A DNA stretch of 64,000 nt from NCBI RefSeq assembly GCF_017312485.1, contig NZ_BMBA01000003.1, positions 6,921-70,920 of the forward strand, given 5' to 3'. The notes below the pieces were generated by a model. It made no database searches. It saw nothing but the letters and a program-made list of their open reading frames with translations, and was not told the DNA's origin. Numbering within the stretch: position 1 is the stretch's first letter; every line of letters starts with the position of its first letter. The translations under genes were made by a program, and so were the position numbers. Shown piece by piece: positions 38,552-47,674 of the stretch. Source of the stretch: Clostridium zeae. Its GTDB lineage: Bacteria > Bacillota > Clostridia > Clostridiales > Clostridiaceae.

Positions 38552-39418
38552 TTAGCCTTTAACTGCTCCTGCTGTCATACCACTAATAAACTTCTTTTGA
38601 AGCGTAAAAAACATTATTAGAACTGGAATTGTTGTTACAACACTTGCTGCCATCATTAAATCATATCTGTTTTGGTAATTACCAACGTAAAGTCTTATTC
38701 CAACTGGAATTGTTTGAGTAGAAATGTCTGTAGTTAGTACCCACGCAAATAACAGTTCATCCCAAGCCATTAGAAAAATATATATACCAGTGGCAATAAT
38801 GCCTGTAGTTGAGATAGGTAATATTATTCTTACTAAGGCTCCAAATTTTGAACATCCATCTATTCGAGCTGCTTCTTCTAATTCCTTTGGTATAGTTGCA
38901 AAAAATCCTCTTAAAATCCATATACTAAATGGAATAAAGAATGCTGAATAAGTAATTATTACTCCAGGATATGTATTCACTATTCTTATTCCAAAGTTTT
39001 CTTGAATCTTAATAAACATTATATAAAGAGGCAATAAAAACATCATACCTGGTATCATTTGTGTAGCAAGCACTGTTCCTCCGAAAATACCTGAACCAGG
39101 AAATTTGTATTTTGCAACTGCATAGCCAGCAAAAATTGCCAAGGCTAACGTAACTAAAGTAGTAACTCCACAAATAATTAAACTGTTCTTAAGATACGCA
39201 AAGAAATTTATGTTTTGCCACATTTCAATATAATTATGCCAGTTAACCGGCTTTCCTAGAGTACCTGTTGCTAATTCTCCTTGAGTCATTAATGAACTTA
39301 AGACCATCCAAATTATTGGAAATACGCTACTTATTATTAGTATAACTAGAATAATATTTGCTGCAATATGCTTTGCTTTCTTTTTTCTTTTAACACTTTG
39401 TACGTAACTTGTAGCCAT
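38552..39418 (-). CDS. Carbohydrate ABC transporter permease (MalG type)
   Basis: 288 residues, six spans. The EAA loop is EELEEAARIDGCSKFGALVRIILPIS, which docks to the ATPase. It ends with the MalG-like FISGMTAGAVKG tail. It overlaps the upstream permease gene by one base. It forms the channel with the MalF-type partner. No ATPase gene is in the cluster, so a shared MsmX-type ATPase elsewhere must power it. Confidence 0.92.
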   Translation of the reverse strand: MATSYVQSVKRKKKAKHIAANIILVILIISSVFPIIWMVLSSLMTQGELATGTLGKPVNWHNYIEMWQNINFFAYLKNSLIICGVTTLVTLALAIFAGYAVAKYKFPGSGIFGGTVLATQMIPGMMFLLPLYIMFIKIQENFGIRIVNTYPGVIITYSAFFIPFSIWILRGFFATIPKELEEAARIDGCSKFGALVRIILPISTTGIIATGIYIFLMAWDELLFAWVLTTDISTQTIPVGIRLYVGNYQNRYDLMMAASVVTTIPVLIMFFTLQKKFISGMTAGAVKG

Positions 39419-40392
39419 TATTCATCCACCACCAAACTATCTCTAAATACTCTATACCATATCCACACAAGGGTAAGAACACATATCATTACTACAATAG
39501 TAGCTGCTGCACCAGTACCAAAGTTCCATGTTTGGAAAGAGTTTCTCTGAATATTTGTCATCAATAAATCTCCCCATTTACCTGGATATCCAGCACCATG
39601 TCCAAACATCATTGAAACAATATTATAAGAATATATATAATTAATCATTCCAAAAAGCATTTGAATACCAATTACCGGTTTAAGTAATGGTAAGGTTATA
39701 TTTCTGAACTTTTGAACTGCATTTGCTCCATCTATTTCTGCTGCTTCATAAAAATCGTCAGATATACTTTGAAGTCCTGCTAGTAGCATTATCATTACAA
39801 GTGGTACATTTCTCCATATTGTAGGTATTATTATTGCAGGAAGTACATTAGGTCCAGTAAGCCAGAAAGGCTTGGTTGGAAGAATATGTAGCCAATCTAC
39901 CAATATTCTATTAATAATTCCTGTATCTTGCTGCCACATAAATCCCCACAACATACCTACTACATAAGAAGGCACAACCCAAGGAGTTAATAATAAAGTT
40001 CTTGCAATTCCTCTAAACTTAAATTCTCTATTAACTACCATAGCTGATGCCAGTCCCAAAACTATAACTAAGACACTACAAATAAATCCATATATTCCTG
40101 TATTTCTAAGTGCCTCTAAAAATCCAGAACGCATATTACTTGAGGTGTCAAACAAAACCTTATTAAAATTATCAAAGCCTGCAAATGGTGCGTTTAAAAA
40201 TTGTTTTAATGTAAACTGATTAAGTTTAAGTACTGAAAAATATAATCCTTGTATCATAGGTATAAGTTGTACGATTACCATTGCAATTACTGCTGGTGCT
40301 ATAAGTGCATATGCAAATTTATTTTTTCGTATATTTTTTATAATGCTATTCTCACGCCTTGTACGTATGGCTGGATTCTTTTCTATTTCCAT
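39418..40392 (-). CDS. Carbohydrate ABC transporter permease (MalF type)
   Basis: 324 residues with a Lys/Arg-rich cytosolic start (RTRRENSIIKNIRKNK) and six spans. The EAA motif is DDFYEAAEIDGANAVQKFRNITLPLL, and TPWVVPSYVVGMLW is typical of this subunit. ATG follows GGAGG. It lies downstream of the binding-protein gene beyond a hairpin. Confidence 0.92.
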   Translation of the reverse strand: MEIEKNPAIRTRRENSIIKNIRKNKFAYALIAPAVIAMVIVQLIPMIQGLYFSVLKLNQFTLKQFLNAPFAGFDNFNKVLFDTSSNMRSGFLEALRNTGIYGFICSVLVIVLGLASAMVVNREFKFRGIARTLLLTPWVVPSYVVGMLWGFMWQQDTGIINRILVDWLHILPTKPFWLTGPNVLPAIIIPTIWRNVPLVMIMLLAGLQSISDDFYEAAEIDGANAVQKFRNITLPLLKPVIGIQMLFGMINYIYSYNIVSMMFGHGAGYPGKWGDLLMTNIQRNSFQTWNFGTGAAATIVVMICVLTLVWIWYRVFRDSLVVDE

Positions 40393-40427
40393 GTGGCACC
40401 TCCTATAACGACCTATATATCTAATAT

Positions 40428-40458
40428 AAATTATACAGGGGACACCCCTGTATAATTT
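40428..40458. terminator. Stem-loop between binding-protein and permease genes
   Basis: A 14-base perfect inverted repeat, AAATTATACAGGGG and complement, with a three-base loop. Such loops commonly stabilise the message for the abundant binding protein and reduce read-through to the permeases. It has no strong T-run. Confidence 0.6.
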
Positions 40459-40479
40459 AATTAACTATTGTTACTTCTA

Positions 40480-41835
40480 TTATTGTTGTTGGCTTAGAAC
40501 TGCATTAACATCATTAGCTGCTGCGTCTAACTCTTTCTGATTTTTAGCAGGATCATATGCGCCATTAACACCCATTACGTTATCCCATACATTTGATAAA
40601 CCTTTTTGTAACAATGATTCTGATGGTGCCCATCCTGGGATTGAAGGGTATGATTTACCATATTGTAACTGTTGCTTGAATACTGATAACATAGGATCAT
40701 CTGTTACAAACTTGTCATCAAATGATTTAGCATTAGTTGGTAGATTACCATGTTTCTTAGCATATGCTACCTGTGCATCAGCTGATGAAAGGTAAGCTAG
40801 TAACTTAGTAGCTTCTGGCTTGTTCTTTGAAGATTTAAATATTGCTAGATCACTTCCACCGAAGAATGCATATCTGCCTTTTGGTCCTTCTGGAATTATA
40901 GCAACTCCAACCTTTTTAGGATCTAAAGATTTAGTGCTATCCTTAGCAAATTCAGTTTTTATTGTTTGTGCAAGGTAAGCACCTGAGATAATAGTTGCAT
41001 ATTCACCACTATTGAATAAAGCTTCAACTTCAGATGAATTTTTTTCTAGAGCAGCCTTTGGCATTAGACCATCTGCAGCTAAGCTTGCATAGTAGTTAAT
41101 ACCTTTTACTGACTCAGGCGAATTTATTGCTGCCTTACCATCTTTAATATATTCTCCGCCTGCTCCCCATATCCACCATGAGAAGTTATGAACAACATTC
41201 CAGTCATTCTTACCTGGCATTCCAAGAGCAGCCATCTTTTTACCATTAACTTCTACTCCATTTAACTTCTTTAATGCAGCCTTAAAGCTATCCCATGTAT
41301 TAAAGTCCTTTGTAGGATCTACTCCTGCTTTTTCACAAGCGTCCTTTCTGTAGTAAATAGCTCTTGTATCTACAAACCAAGGCACTGCATATCTTTCCTT
41401 CTTACCTTCTATGCCAGTTGTACTTAGTGTAGCCTTTACAAATGCTTCATCTCCTCCAAAATCCTTATAACTTGGAGTTAAATCTTCTAATGCTCCCATT
41501 GCACTTACAGCTGAAACCCATGTATTACCTAACTGAGTGATATCAGGTGCTTGACCACTAGTTGCTGCTGCAGTAATCTTAGTCCAAGCTGATCCCCAAT
41601 CTAATACAGTAGGTGTAACCTTTATATTAGGATTCTTGTCTAGAAAAGGTTGTATAACTTCCATAAAATCTTTATCTGGAGTTCCGCTATTAGGCATTAT
41701 CCAAACGTTTAAATTTACATTTCCTTTTGTTGATGAATCCGCAGTTTTCGAAGTATCGTCAGCTTTGGAGCCACATCCAAATAAGCTTGCAGCCATCATA
41801 CTTACTAATACTGCTGAAATTAATTTTTTCTTCAT
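40480..41835 (-). CDS. Sugar-binding lipoprotein of the glucan transporter (SBP family 1)
   Basis: 451 residues. Lipoprotein signal MKKKLISAVLVSMMAASLFGC, with the lipid-carrying Cys at 21. The mature part has the family 1 pattern: VNLNVWIMPN, a D-x-T-Q-L-G strand-loop (APDITQLGNTW), YAVPWFVDTRAIYYRKDACEKAG and a GGSDLAIFKSSKNK segment. It captures oligosaccharides at the membrane for the adjacent permeases. GGGGGG precedes ATG. It is separated from the regulator gene by a terminator, so it probably has its own regulated promoter. Confidence 0.92.
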   Translation of the reverse strand: MKKKLISAVLVSMMAASLFGCGSKADDTSKTADSSTKGNVNLNVWIMPNSGTPDKDFMEVIQPFLDKNPNIKVTPTVLDWGSAWTKITAAATSGQAPDITQLGNTWVSAVSAMGALEDLTPSYKDFGGDEAFVKATLSTTGIEGKKERYAVPWFVDTRAIYYRKDACEKAGVDPTKDFNTWDSFKAALKKLNGVEVNGKKMAALGMPGKNDWNVVHNFSWWIWGAGGEYIKDGKAAINSPESVKGINYYASLAADGLMPKAALEKNSSEVEALFNSGEYATIISGAYLAQTIKTEFAKDSTKSLDPKKVGVAIIPEGPKGRYAFFGGSDLAIFKSSKNKPEATKLLAYLSSADAQVAYAKKHGNLPTNAKSFDDKFVTDDPMLSVFKQQLQYGKSYPSIPGWAPSESLLQKGLSNVWDNVMGVNGAYDPAKNQKELDAAANDVNAVLSQQQ

Positions 41836-41971
41836 TCCAATCCCCCCTGATTTCTTTCTTCAGTATTTATGATATATTAATCCGTATTTTACTAAAATGG
41901 TAGAAAATTACGATAGAGTATTACAAAATTACTCAATTTAAACATTTACATAAAAAGCAACTAACCCAATT

Positions 41972-42003
41972 AAAAAAAGACTCTATAAATTAATATAGAA
42001 TCT
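41972..42003 (-). terminator. Terminator after the response regulator gene
   Basis: On the minus strand AGATTCTATA pairs with TATAGAGTCT, followed by T7. It separates the sensor operon from the transporter operon. Confidence 0.75.
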
Positions 42004-42011
42004 CTCTTTAT

Positions 42012-43613
42012 TTACAAACTGCACTTTTTATATTCAGCTGGATTATACCCGGTATGCTTTTTAAAGAGTTTACTAAAGTACGCAGTTTCCTTGTAGCCTA
42101 AAACTTCGCTTACCTCATATACCTTATAGTCATGCCTCTTTAATAATACTTTTGCTCTCTCCATCTTAGCTTTCGTTACATATTCTAAGAAATTTTCTCC
42201 TGTTTGCTGCTTGAATATAGAACATAGATAATTCTTGCTGATGTTTAAATAACTCGCCATAGCTGTTAAAGTAATATCCTTATCTATATTGTTTAACACA
42301 TATTCACAGGCCTTTTGAACTACATTATCGTTCTTATTCAAATTATATTCACTTATGACATCTATAAGTTTTTTAATATTATCTGTGAGCTGCTTTTCAA
42401 TATCTTCTAAGGTTTCAACACCTAAGAACCCTATTTTAACGAGCTCACTTAAATCATATAAGTCTTCTAAAAAACTATATTTTTTTAAAACATTATTATA
42501 AATATTATATACAATCTGAGTAAAGGCAATATTAATCTTGAAAATGTCAAAATTCAATATTTTAGCTATTTCTTTAATTAGCTGCTGAAGCATATTTAAA
42601 GATTCCTCTTTCCCCAAGATTATTGAGTTTATAAGTTCCTTTTCTTTTTCAATTGGGTAAACAAAATTTTCTTGTCTCGTCTCTACCAATTCACTTATGT
42701 GAATTGTCCTATTGGTGCCTAATACATATTTATATTTTAAGGTTTCTTTTGCATTTAGGTAACTTTTGTGAATACTATATATCTGATTATAAGAATTGCC
42801 AATTCCTATATTTAATTTAATTTCTAACTCTTCATTACCTCTTCTAAGTATATCTTTTAGAGCCAATATAAAACTTTCATTAAAAGCTCGTAATTCAATT
42901 TCTTTTTCTGTTTGTACTATAATAATCTTTTTCCCAAGTTCTTCATCTAAAATATGAAAACACTCTATACCACATTTCTTTAATTCTTGCTCAATTATAG
43001 CTTGAAAGCTCTTTTCTAAGTAACTCCATTCAATGCTTTCACTTATGTCTTCTTTACTAATAACAATATCATTGATTTCCACTATTGCTACCTGAATTTT
43101 CCCTTTAACTAAAGGTAAATTATACTTTGAGATATACTCATCAAGCATAATCAAATTTTTTCCTCGTAGTAGATCATACAGTATTTTCTCTCCAGATATA
43201 ATTTTGTTTATGCTGTATTCATACTCCTTTTCTTCCTTCATCTTAAGTTTTTTGTAGGCATTAATCAGTATATCTTTAAGTTTTTGTGCATCTATTGGTT
43301 TTAGTATATAATCAAAAGCCCCAAGTCTTATACCTTCTTGCGCATACAAAAATTCATCATACCCACTTAATAGTACTACTAAGGTATCTAAATTCATATC
43401 CCTTATTGCTCTTAATAGTTCGATTCCATTTACTTTATGCATCTTAATATCTGAAATAATAAAATCTATACTATGTTCTGATAATAGTTTTAGTGCCTCT
43501 TCTCCATCTCGTGCTTCGCAAATAATCTTAAATCCAAGCTCCTCCCAATTCACTATCTTTTTTAATCCTCTTCGGATAATTGGTTCATCATCTACAATCA
43601 TAACTGAATACAC
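42012..43613 (-). CDS. Response regulator, AraC type (YesN family)
   Basis: About 534 residues. The coding start is most likely GTG 43613 (MYSVMIVDDEP), preceded by GGGGGG; the frame extends to 43649. Receiver domain 1-120 with phospho-acceptor D55 (FIISDIKM) and the switch Lys in ILKPI. A long helical linker (about 120-420) follows. Two helix-turn-helix units of AraC type make up the C-terminus (ISKNYLCSIFKQQTGENFLEYV, YFSKLFKKHTGYNPAEYKK). Partner of the adjacent YesM-type kinase. It likely activates the transporter and enzyme genes. Confidence 0.93.
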   Translation of the reverse strand: MYSVMIVDDEPIIRRGLKKIVNWEELGFKIICEARDGEEALKLLSEHSIDFIISDIKMHKVNGIELLRAIRDMNLDTLVVLLSGYDEFLYAQEGIRLGAFDYILKPIDAQKLKDILINAYKKLKMKEEKEYEYSINKIISGEKILYDLLRGKNLIMLDEYISKYNLPLVKGKIQVAIVEINDIVISKEDISESIEWSYLEKSFQAIIEQELKKCGIECFHILDEELGKKIIIVQTEKEIELRAFNESFILALKDILRRGNEELEIKLNIGIGNSYNQIYSIHKSYLNAKETLKYKYVLGTNRTIHISELVETRQENFVYPIEKEKELINSIILGKEESLNMLQQLIKEIAKILNFDIFKINIAFTQIVYNIYNNVLKKYSFLEDLYDLSELVKIGFLGVETLEDIEKQLTDNIKKLIDVISEYNLNKNDNVVQKACEYVLNNIDKDITLTAMASYLNISKNYLCSIFKQQTGENFLEYVTKAKMERAKVLLKRHDYKVYEVSEVLGYKETAYFSKLFKKHTGYNPAEYKKCSL

Positions 43614-43671
43614 ATTTATCCCCCCCAAACCTAGACTTTTAAACTTCATCTTCAGCTTTTAATAATTTACA

Positions 43672-45510
43672 TTAGGAACTAGATTGTTTCTGTTTATTAG
43701 GAAGCTTAAGTATCATCTTTGTATAGCTATTCTCTTCTGCTTCTATAACAATACCGTATTGATTACCATAAAAAAGTTTTATCCTGTCATTTACATTTTT
43801 AAGTCCAACTCCAAAACTTTTGTCTGTATTTCCGTCTATATGACTTTGCAAGGCTTGTACTTGTTTTTCATCCATTCCCTTTCCTTCATCTATTACATTT
43901 AAGTATAGATATTTTTCATCTGTCTCTACAGATATAGTTATGTTCCCATTTTCATCTCTTAGTTTTTCCGAAAGACCATGCTTCACTGCATTTTCTACTA
44001 ATGGCTGAATAGTAAATTTTAATATTGGTATCTTAAGAAATTGTTCTTCAATATCAATTTTTAAAATTATTTCAAAATCATATCTTAAAGTCATTAAAGC
44101 TACATAATTATTGATATGTTTTATTTCCTCACTTAATAGCACAAATTCATTATTCCATTTCATGTTATATCTCATCATATCGCCTAAAGAAGCTAAACAA
44201 TCAGATACAAGAAAATTATCTTCAACTAATGCCATCATTCTTATATTTTCAAGAGTATTATATAAAAAATGAGAATCTATTTGAGTTTTCAATGATTTCA
44301 ATTCCGCTTCCTTAGTCATTATTTCTTTATTTATACTGTCTTTAATTAGTACATCGATAGTCTTCATCATTTGCCTAAAGTTATGTGCAAGTATACCTAC
44401 TTCGTCATTACCATACACTTCTATACTAGGCATCAAATCTCCACTTCTTACCTGCTTAACCGCATTTATAATTTTATACAATCTCTTAAGTATCGTCTTA
44501 GTTGCATAATAAACAACAATTGATAATACTATAAGTAAAAGTGAAGAGTTCCATATTAGTAAAAGCCTAGATTTTTTTATTCCTTGTGAGATATTGTTCA
44601 AGGATATTACACTTAATAAGTAATTATTAGGTATTGGAGACTCTTTGTACAAGACAATAAAATGCTCTTTGCCTTGATTATAATTTATTTGACCTTTTTC
44701 AGATACTAATTTATCTTTTATGTCTTCTCCAAGCTTATCTATATTAAATTTAGAGTTTTTCAGCAAAAAACTGTTCTTATCTGTTTTTATATCCATACTC
44801 TCTTTGTTTACAAAGAATATTTGTCCACTTTTCATCATATCTTCTTGAAACATCTTTGGAAAAAAGTCTTTAGAACGCATAGTTACTCTGCTAATTCCTA
44901 AAAGCTTATTATATGGGTATTCAATATTTTTATTAAGAGAAACCACTAAATCTTTAGATTCATCATTATAAGCTGAATTAATCTTTATATCATTGTCATA
45001 ATGATTTATATTCCAATATTCAGCTCCACTTTTTTCAATAGTCTTTTTATACCAATCATTCTGAGTAACTCTATCCACTCTATAAAACGTAGGCCATAAC
45101 TCTCTCATATTTGCATTTTTAGTGAAAATGTTTATCTGTTTTATTGTTGGATTGCTATTTTGTAGACTTATTAACTGCTTATATGTTGTATCCTTAAAAT
45201 CAATTAATTTTTTGGAGTCTTGCATATCCCCTTGTAGATATCCAAGCAACTCATTATTCGCTTCCAGAGAATTTATTATATTTCTCATTATATAAACATT
45301 TTTTTCAACACTGTCGTATTCATTACTGAGATCATAGTTAGCCCTATTTATTGTATCCTGCTTAGCATTTTCAGAAAGTTCATCAAATGTATAGAAAGAG
45401 AAAATTAATATAGGAATACCGATTATAAGTATGTAAGTTATAATTAACTTTTTCATTAAACTTTTATTCATAAATATACTTATAAGCTTTTTAATCAAAA
45501 ATTTTATCAT
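43672..45510 (-). CDS. Sensor histidine kinase, YesM family
   Basis: 612 residues. One span near 20-42, an extracellular sensor domain (about 43-315), a second span (about 316-337) and a HAMP-like linker. The His_kinase domain has H414 in the motif SHFLYNTLEN typical of YesM. The ATPase has a PLVENAVKHGL N box and DEGKGM and GVGLKNV G boxes. Its start abuts the stop of the anchored binding-protein gene, so the two are co-translated. An internal Met at 14 is an alternative start. Confidence 0.93.
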   Translation of the reverse strand: MIKFLIKKLISIFMNKSLMKKLIITYILIIGIPILIFSFYTFDELSENAKQDTINRANYDLSNEYDSVEKNVYIMRNIINSLEANNELLGYLQGDMQDSKKLIDFKDTTYKQLISLQNSNPTIKQINIFTKNANMRELWPTFYRVDRVTQNDWYKKTIEKSGAEYWNINHYDNDIKINSAYNDESKDLVVSLNKNIEYPYNKLLGISRVTMRSKDFFPKMFQEDMMKSGQIFFVNKESMDIKTDKNSFLLKNSKFNIDKLGEDIKDKLVSEKGQINYNQGKEHFIVLYKESPIPNNYLLSVISLNNISQGIKKSRLLLIWNSSLLLIVLSIVVYYATKTILKRLYKIINAVKQVRSGDLMPSIEVYGNDEVGILAHNFRQMMKTIDVLIKDSINKEIMTKEAELKSLKTQIDSHFLYNTLENIRMMALVEDNFLVSDCLASLGDMMRYNMKWNNEFVLLSEEIKHINNYVALMTLRYDFEIILKIDIEEQFLKIPILKFTIQPLVENAVKHGLSEKLRDENGNITISVETDEKYLYLNVIDEGKGMDEKQVQALQSHIDGNTDKSFGVGLKNVNDRIKLFYGNQYGIVIEAEENSYTKMILKLPNKQKQSSS

Positions 45511-47157
45511 TTATTTTACTCCTACTAAATTCAACTTTCTCTTATTCTCTTCATATCTTTGCTGTTTATATTCTTGTATCTTATCCCATCCTTGTGCATT
45601 TCTATAAGTAATAAATTCATTTAAAATACTATCAAACTCACTATCACTTTTAGCAATAAGCAGATTCTTTAAGGTGCTTTGCCATTTAGAATTTATTCTA
45701 GCTAAAGCGCTTCCTTCCTCATTTTCTCCATAGGGACTAATATCATCAAATAAAGAGTAATTATAGGTTTTTCCTCTAGCCCACTCGCTTATTTCCTTGA
45801 TTGGCTCACCACTCGGAGGTGTCCATTTTTGTTGTAGATTATCATCTGCTAGCATCCAATAAGTATTTGCTGCTCCATACTTATTATCAAATGCAATTCT
45901 ATCCTTATTTAATAAGTCCAAGACTTCTGGTTTAAACTGCTCTTTCCCTTCAATTTCATCCCATGTAAGTCCTTTAATGCCCAAATATAAATCTCTGTTT
46001 CCCTCTTCGCTGATTAAGTAGCTTAAAAAACGTATAGCTCTCTCTGGATTCTTGCATCTATTTGAAATTAATGTAACCGTCCATCCTGAAATACTATCTC
46101 CTGCTAATTTAGGCTGGTCAAGCTTGGAATTAGCAGGTCCATCAACTGCCATATAAATTTGATTTTTATCTTTAGAATACAGTTTTAACTGCTGAGCTGC
46201 CATGTCAGAGCTTTGATAAAGTAGCGCAAAATATCTTCCTTCTGTAATATTTTCTTCCATCTGAGCTCTTTTATCTATAAAAATATCATTTGATAATAGT
46301 CCTCTTTCATTAGCTATTCTTAAAGTTTTTAACCACCTAATATATTCTTTATCAGTCTCCCTATCATATATTTTTCCGTCCTTTTCCCAAGGTATTGCTA
46401 AAAAATTAGGTAGAATTGTCCCTAGCGAAAGGTTACCAGAGTCAGTAAACTCATGAAATCCTATAGGTATTAGCTCTTGTCCATTAACCATAGGAAATAG
46501 TTTTTTAGCCTTTTCAAGTGCACTTAAAAAGCCTTCAGGTGTTCTCATATCCGGTTTTCCTATAGCCTCATAAATATCTTTTCTAACCAAAAAAGCCTGA
46601 TTTGAAGGTTTGTCCTCTTTATAATCTGCATCAGTTACAGTATTAGAAAAATTCGGGTAACAATACACATGCCCATCATCCTGCTTATACCACTCCAGCT
46701 TTTGCTTATCTGCAACCTTCGTAAAGTATACATCATATTTCTTCGATAATTCATCAAGGGGCAAGGCAAATCCACTTTGTATAACTCTTTTGTACCCATC
46801 ATCCCCAGCACTTAAGGTAATGAGATCTGGCAATTTTCCTGTTTCAATCATAGCATTCAATTTTTGCGTTTCGTCTCCACTTGGGATTATAAAATTCAAG
46901 TTAACACCAGTCTTTTGTGTAACATATTTTGATACAGGATTAGTGCCCCATTTAGTTGTAAACCATGAAAAGTCAATGTACCAATCAAAGGTTATAGGAC
47001 TTGTATCTGCTTTCCAGCCTTCTCCACCATTATTGCTTTTGGCTACCTTGTCTTTCTTTTTATCAAAAGGACTATATAACATAAAAAAGGTAATTGTTAA
47101 TGTTAAGATTATAAAACTTATAATACCTATGAATACCTTTTCATTATATCTTCTCAT
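45511..47157 (-). CDS. Membrane-anchored solute-binding protein of a signalling trio
   Basis: 548 residues, family 1 binding-protein fold of the LplA type. Visible: TFDWYIDFSWF, a GKLPDLITLSAGD loop, AFLVRKDIYEAIGKPDMRTPEGFLSALEKAKK and PERAIRFLSYLISEEGNRDLY. Residues 8-28 are a membrane anchor, with no lipobox Cys. It leads a three-gene operon with the YesM kinase and YesN regulator rather than the permeases. It may therefore present sugar to the sensor instead of, or besides, the transporter. The fold is sure; the sensing role is inferred from context. Confidence 0.85.
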   Translation of the reverse strand: MRRYNEKVFIGIISFIILTLTITFFMLYSPFDKKKDKVAKSNNGGEGWKADTSPITFDWYIDFSWFTTKWGTNPVSKYVTQKTGVNLNFIIPSGDETQKLNAMIETGKLPDLITLSAGDDGYKRVIQSGFALPLDELSKKYDVYFTKVADKQKLEWYKQDDGHVYCYPNFSNTVTDADYKEDKPSNQAFLVRKDIYEAIGKPDMRTPEGFLSALEKAKKLFPMVNGQELIPIGFHEFTDSGNLSLGTILPNFLAIPWEKDGKIYDRETDKEYIRWLKTLRIANERGLLSNDIFIDKRAQMEENITEGRYFALLYQSSDMAAQQLKLYSKDKNQIYMAVDGPANSKLDQPKLAGDSISGWTVTLISNRCKNPERAIRFLSYLISEEGNRDLYLGIKGLTWDEIEGKEQFKPEVLDLLNKDRIAFDNKYGAANTYWMLADDNLQQKWTPPSGEPIKEISEWARGKTYNYSLFDDISPYGENEEGSALARINSKWQSTLKNLLIAKSDSEFDSILNEFITYRNAQGWDKIQEYKQQRYEENKRKLNLVGVK

Positions 47158-47674
47158 AAGTTTCCCCCTTCAGATTAAATATCTGCTTATTATCATGCTC
47201 AATACTTTAATGTAGTCGATTTATAGTTTTTATTATATATGTTAAAAAGATTTTATTCAATAATTGGCAAATGCTACAATAAACTGATCTACTCCAAGTA
47301 TCACTGATAATTTACTTAAGAGACAGTATTGATTAGACTTCATGTTTAGTATAGTTTATAATTTTTACTTAACTACAATAGTGTGGTTAGAATCATACAC
47401 TTAGCAATTTATCATGAGTTCCTATGCCTACAATCTTACAATCACTTAACACAATAACTTTATTAGCCTACAATTCTCCATATTCTATATTCTCATTACA
47501 CCACCTGATAATACCCTAATTTTTCCCTCAAGACTTCTAAGTCCTACTTTCTAACATCTATCCCATCTATCTTTATACTTCCATAACTTAATTCACTTAT
47601 TAACACTATCATTGGGGCATTTCCTTAATACTAAGCATATTATATAATATTACTTATCAAAGGAGTGCACTTTT
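47158..47674. other. Divergent spacer
   Basis: No gene. Besides the promoter at 47232-47260 I see no operator or RNA structure. Its base composition is less A-rich and more C-rich than other spacers here. Confidence 0.4.
47232..47260 (-). promoter_or_regulatory. Promoter of the sensor operon
   Basis: On the minus strand TTGAAT (47255-47260) and TATAAT (47232-47237) are 17 bases apart, about 75 bases upstream of ATG 47157. Confidence 0.6.
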
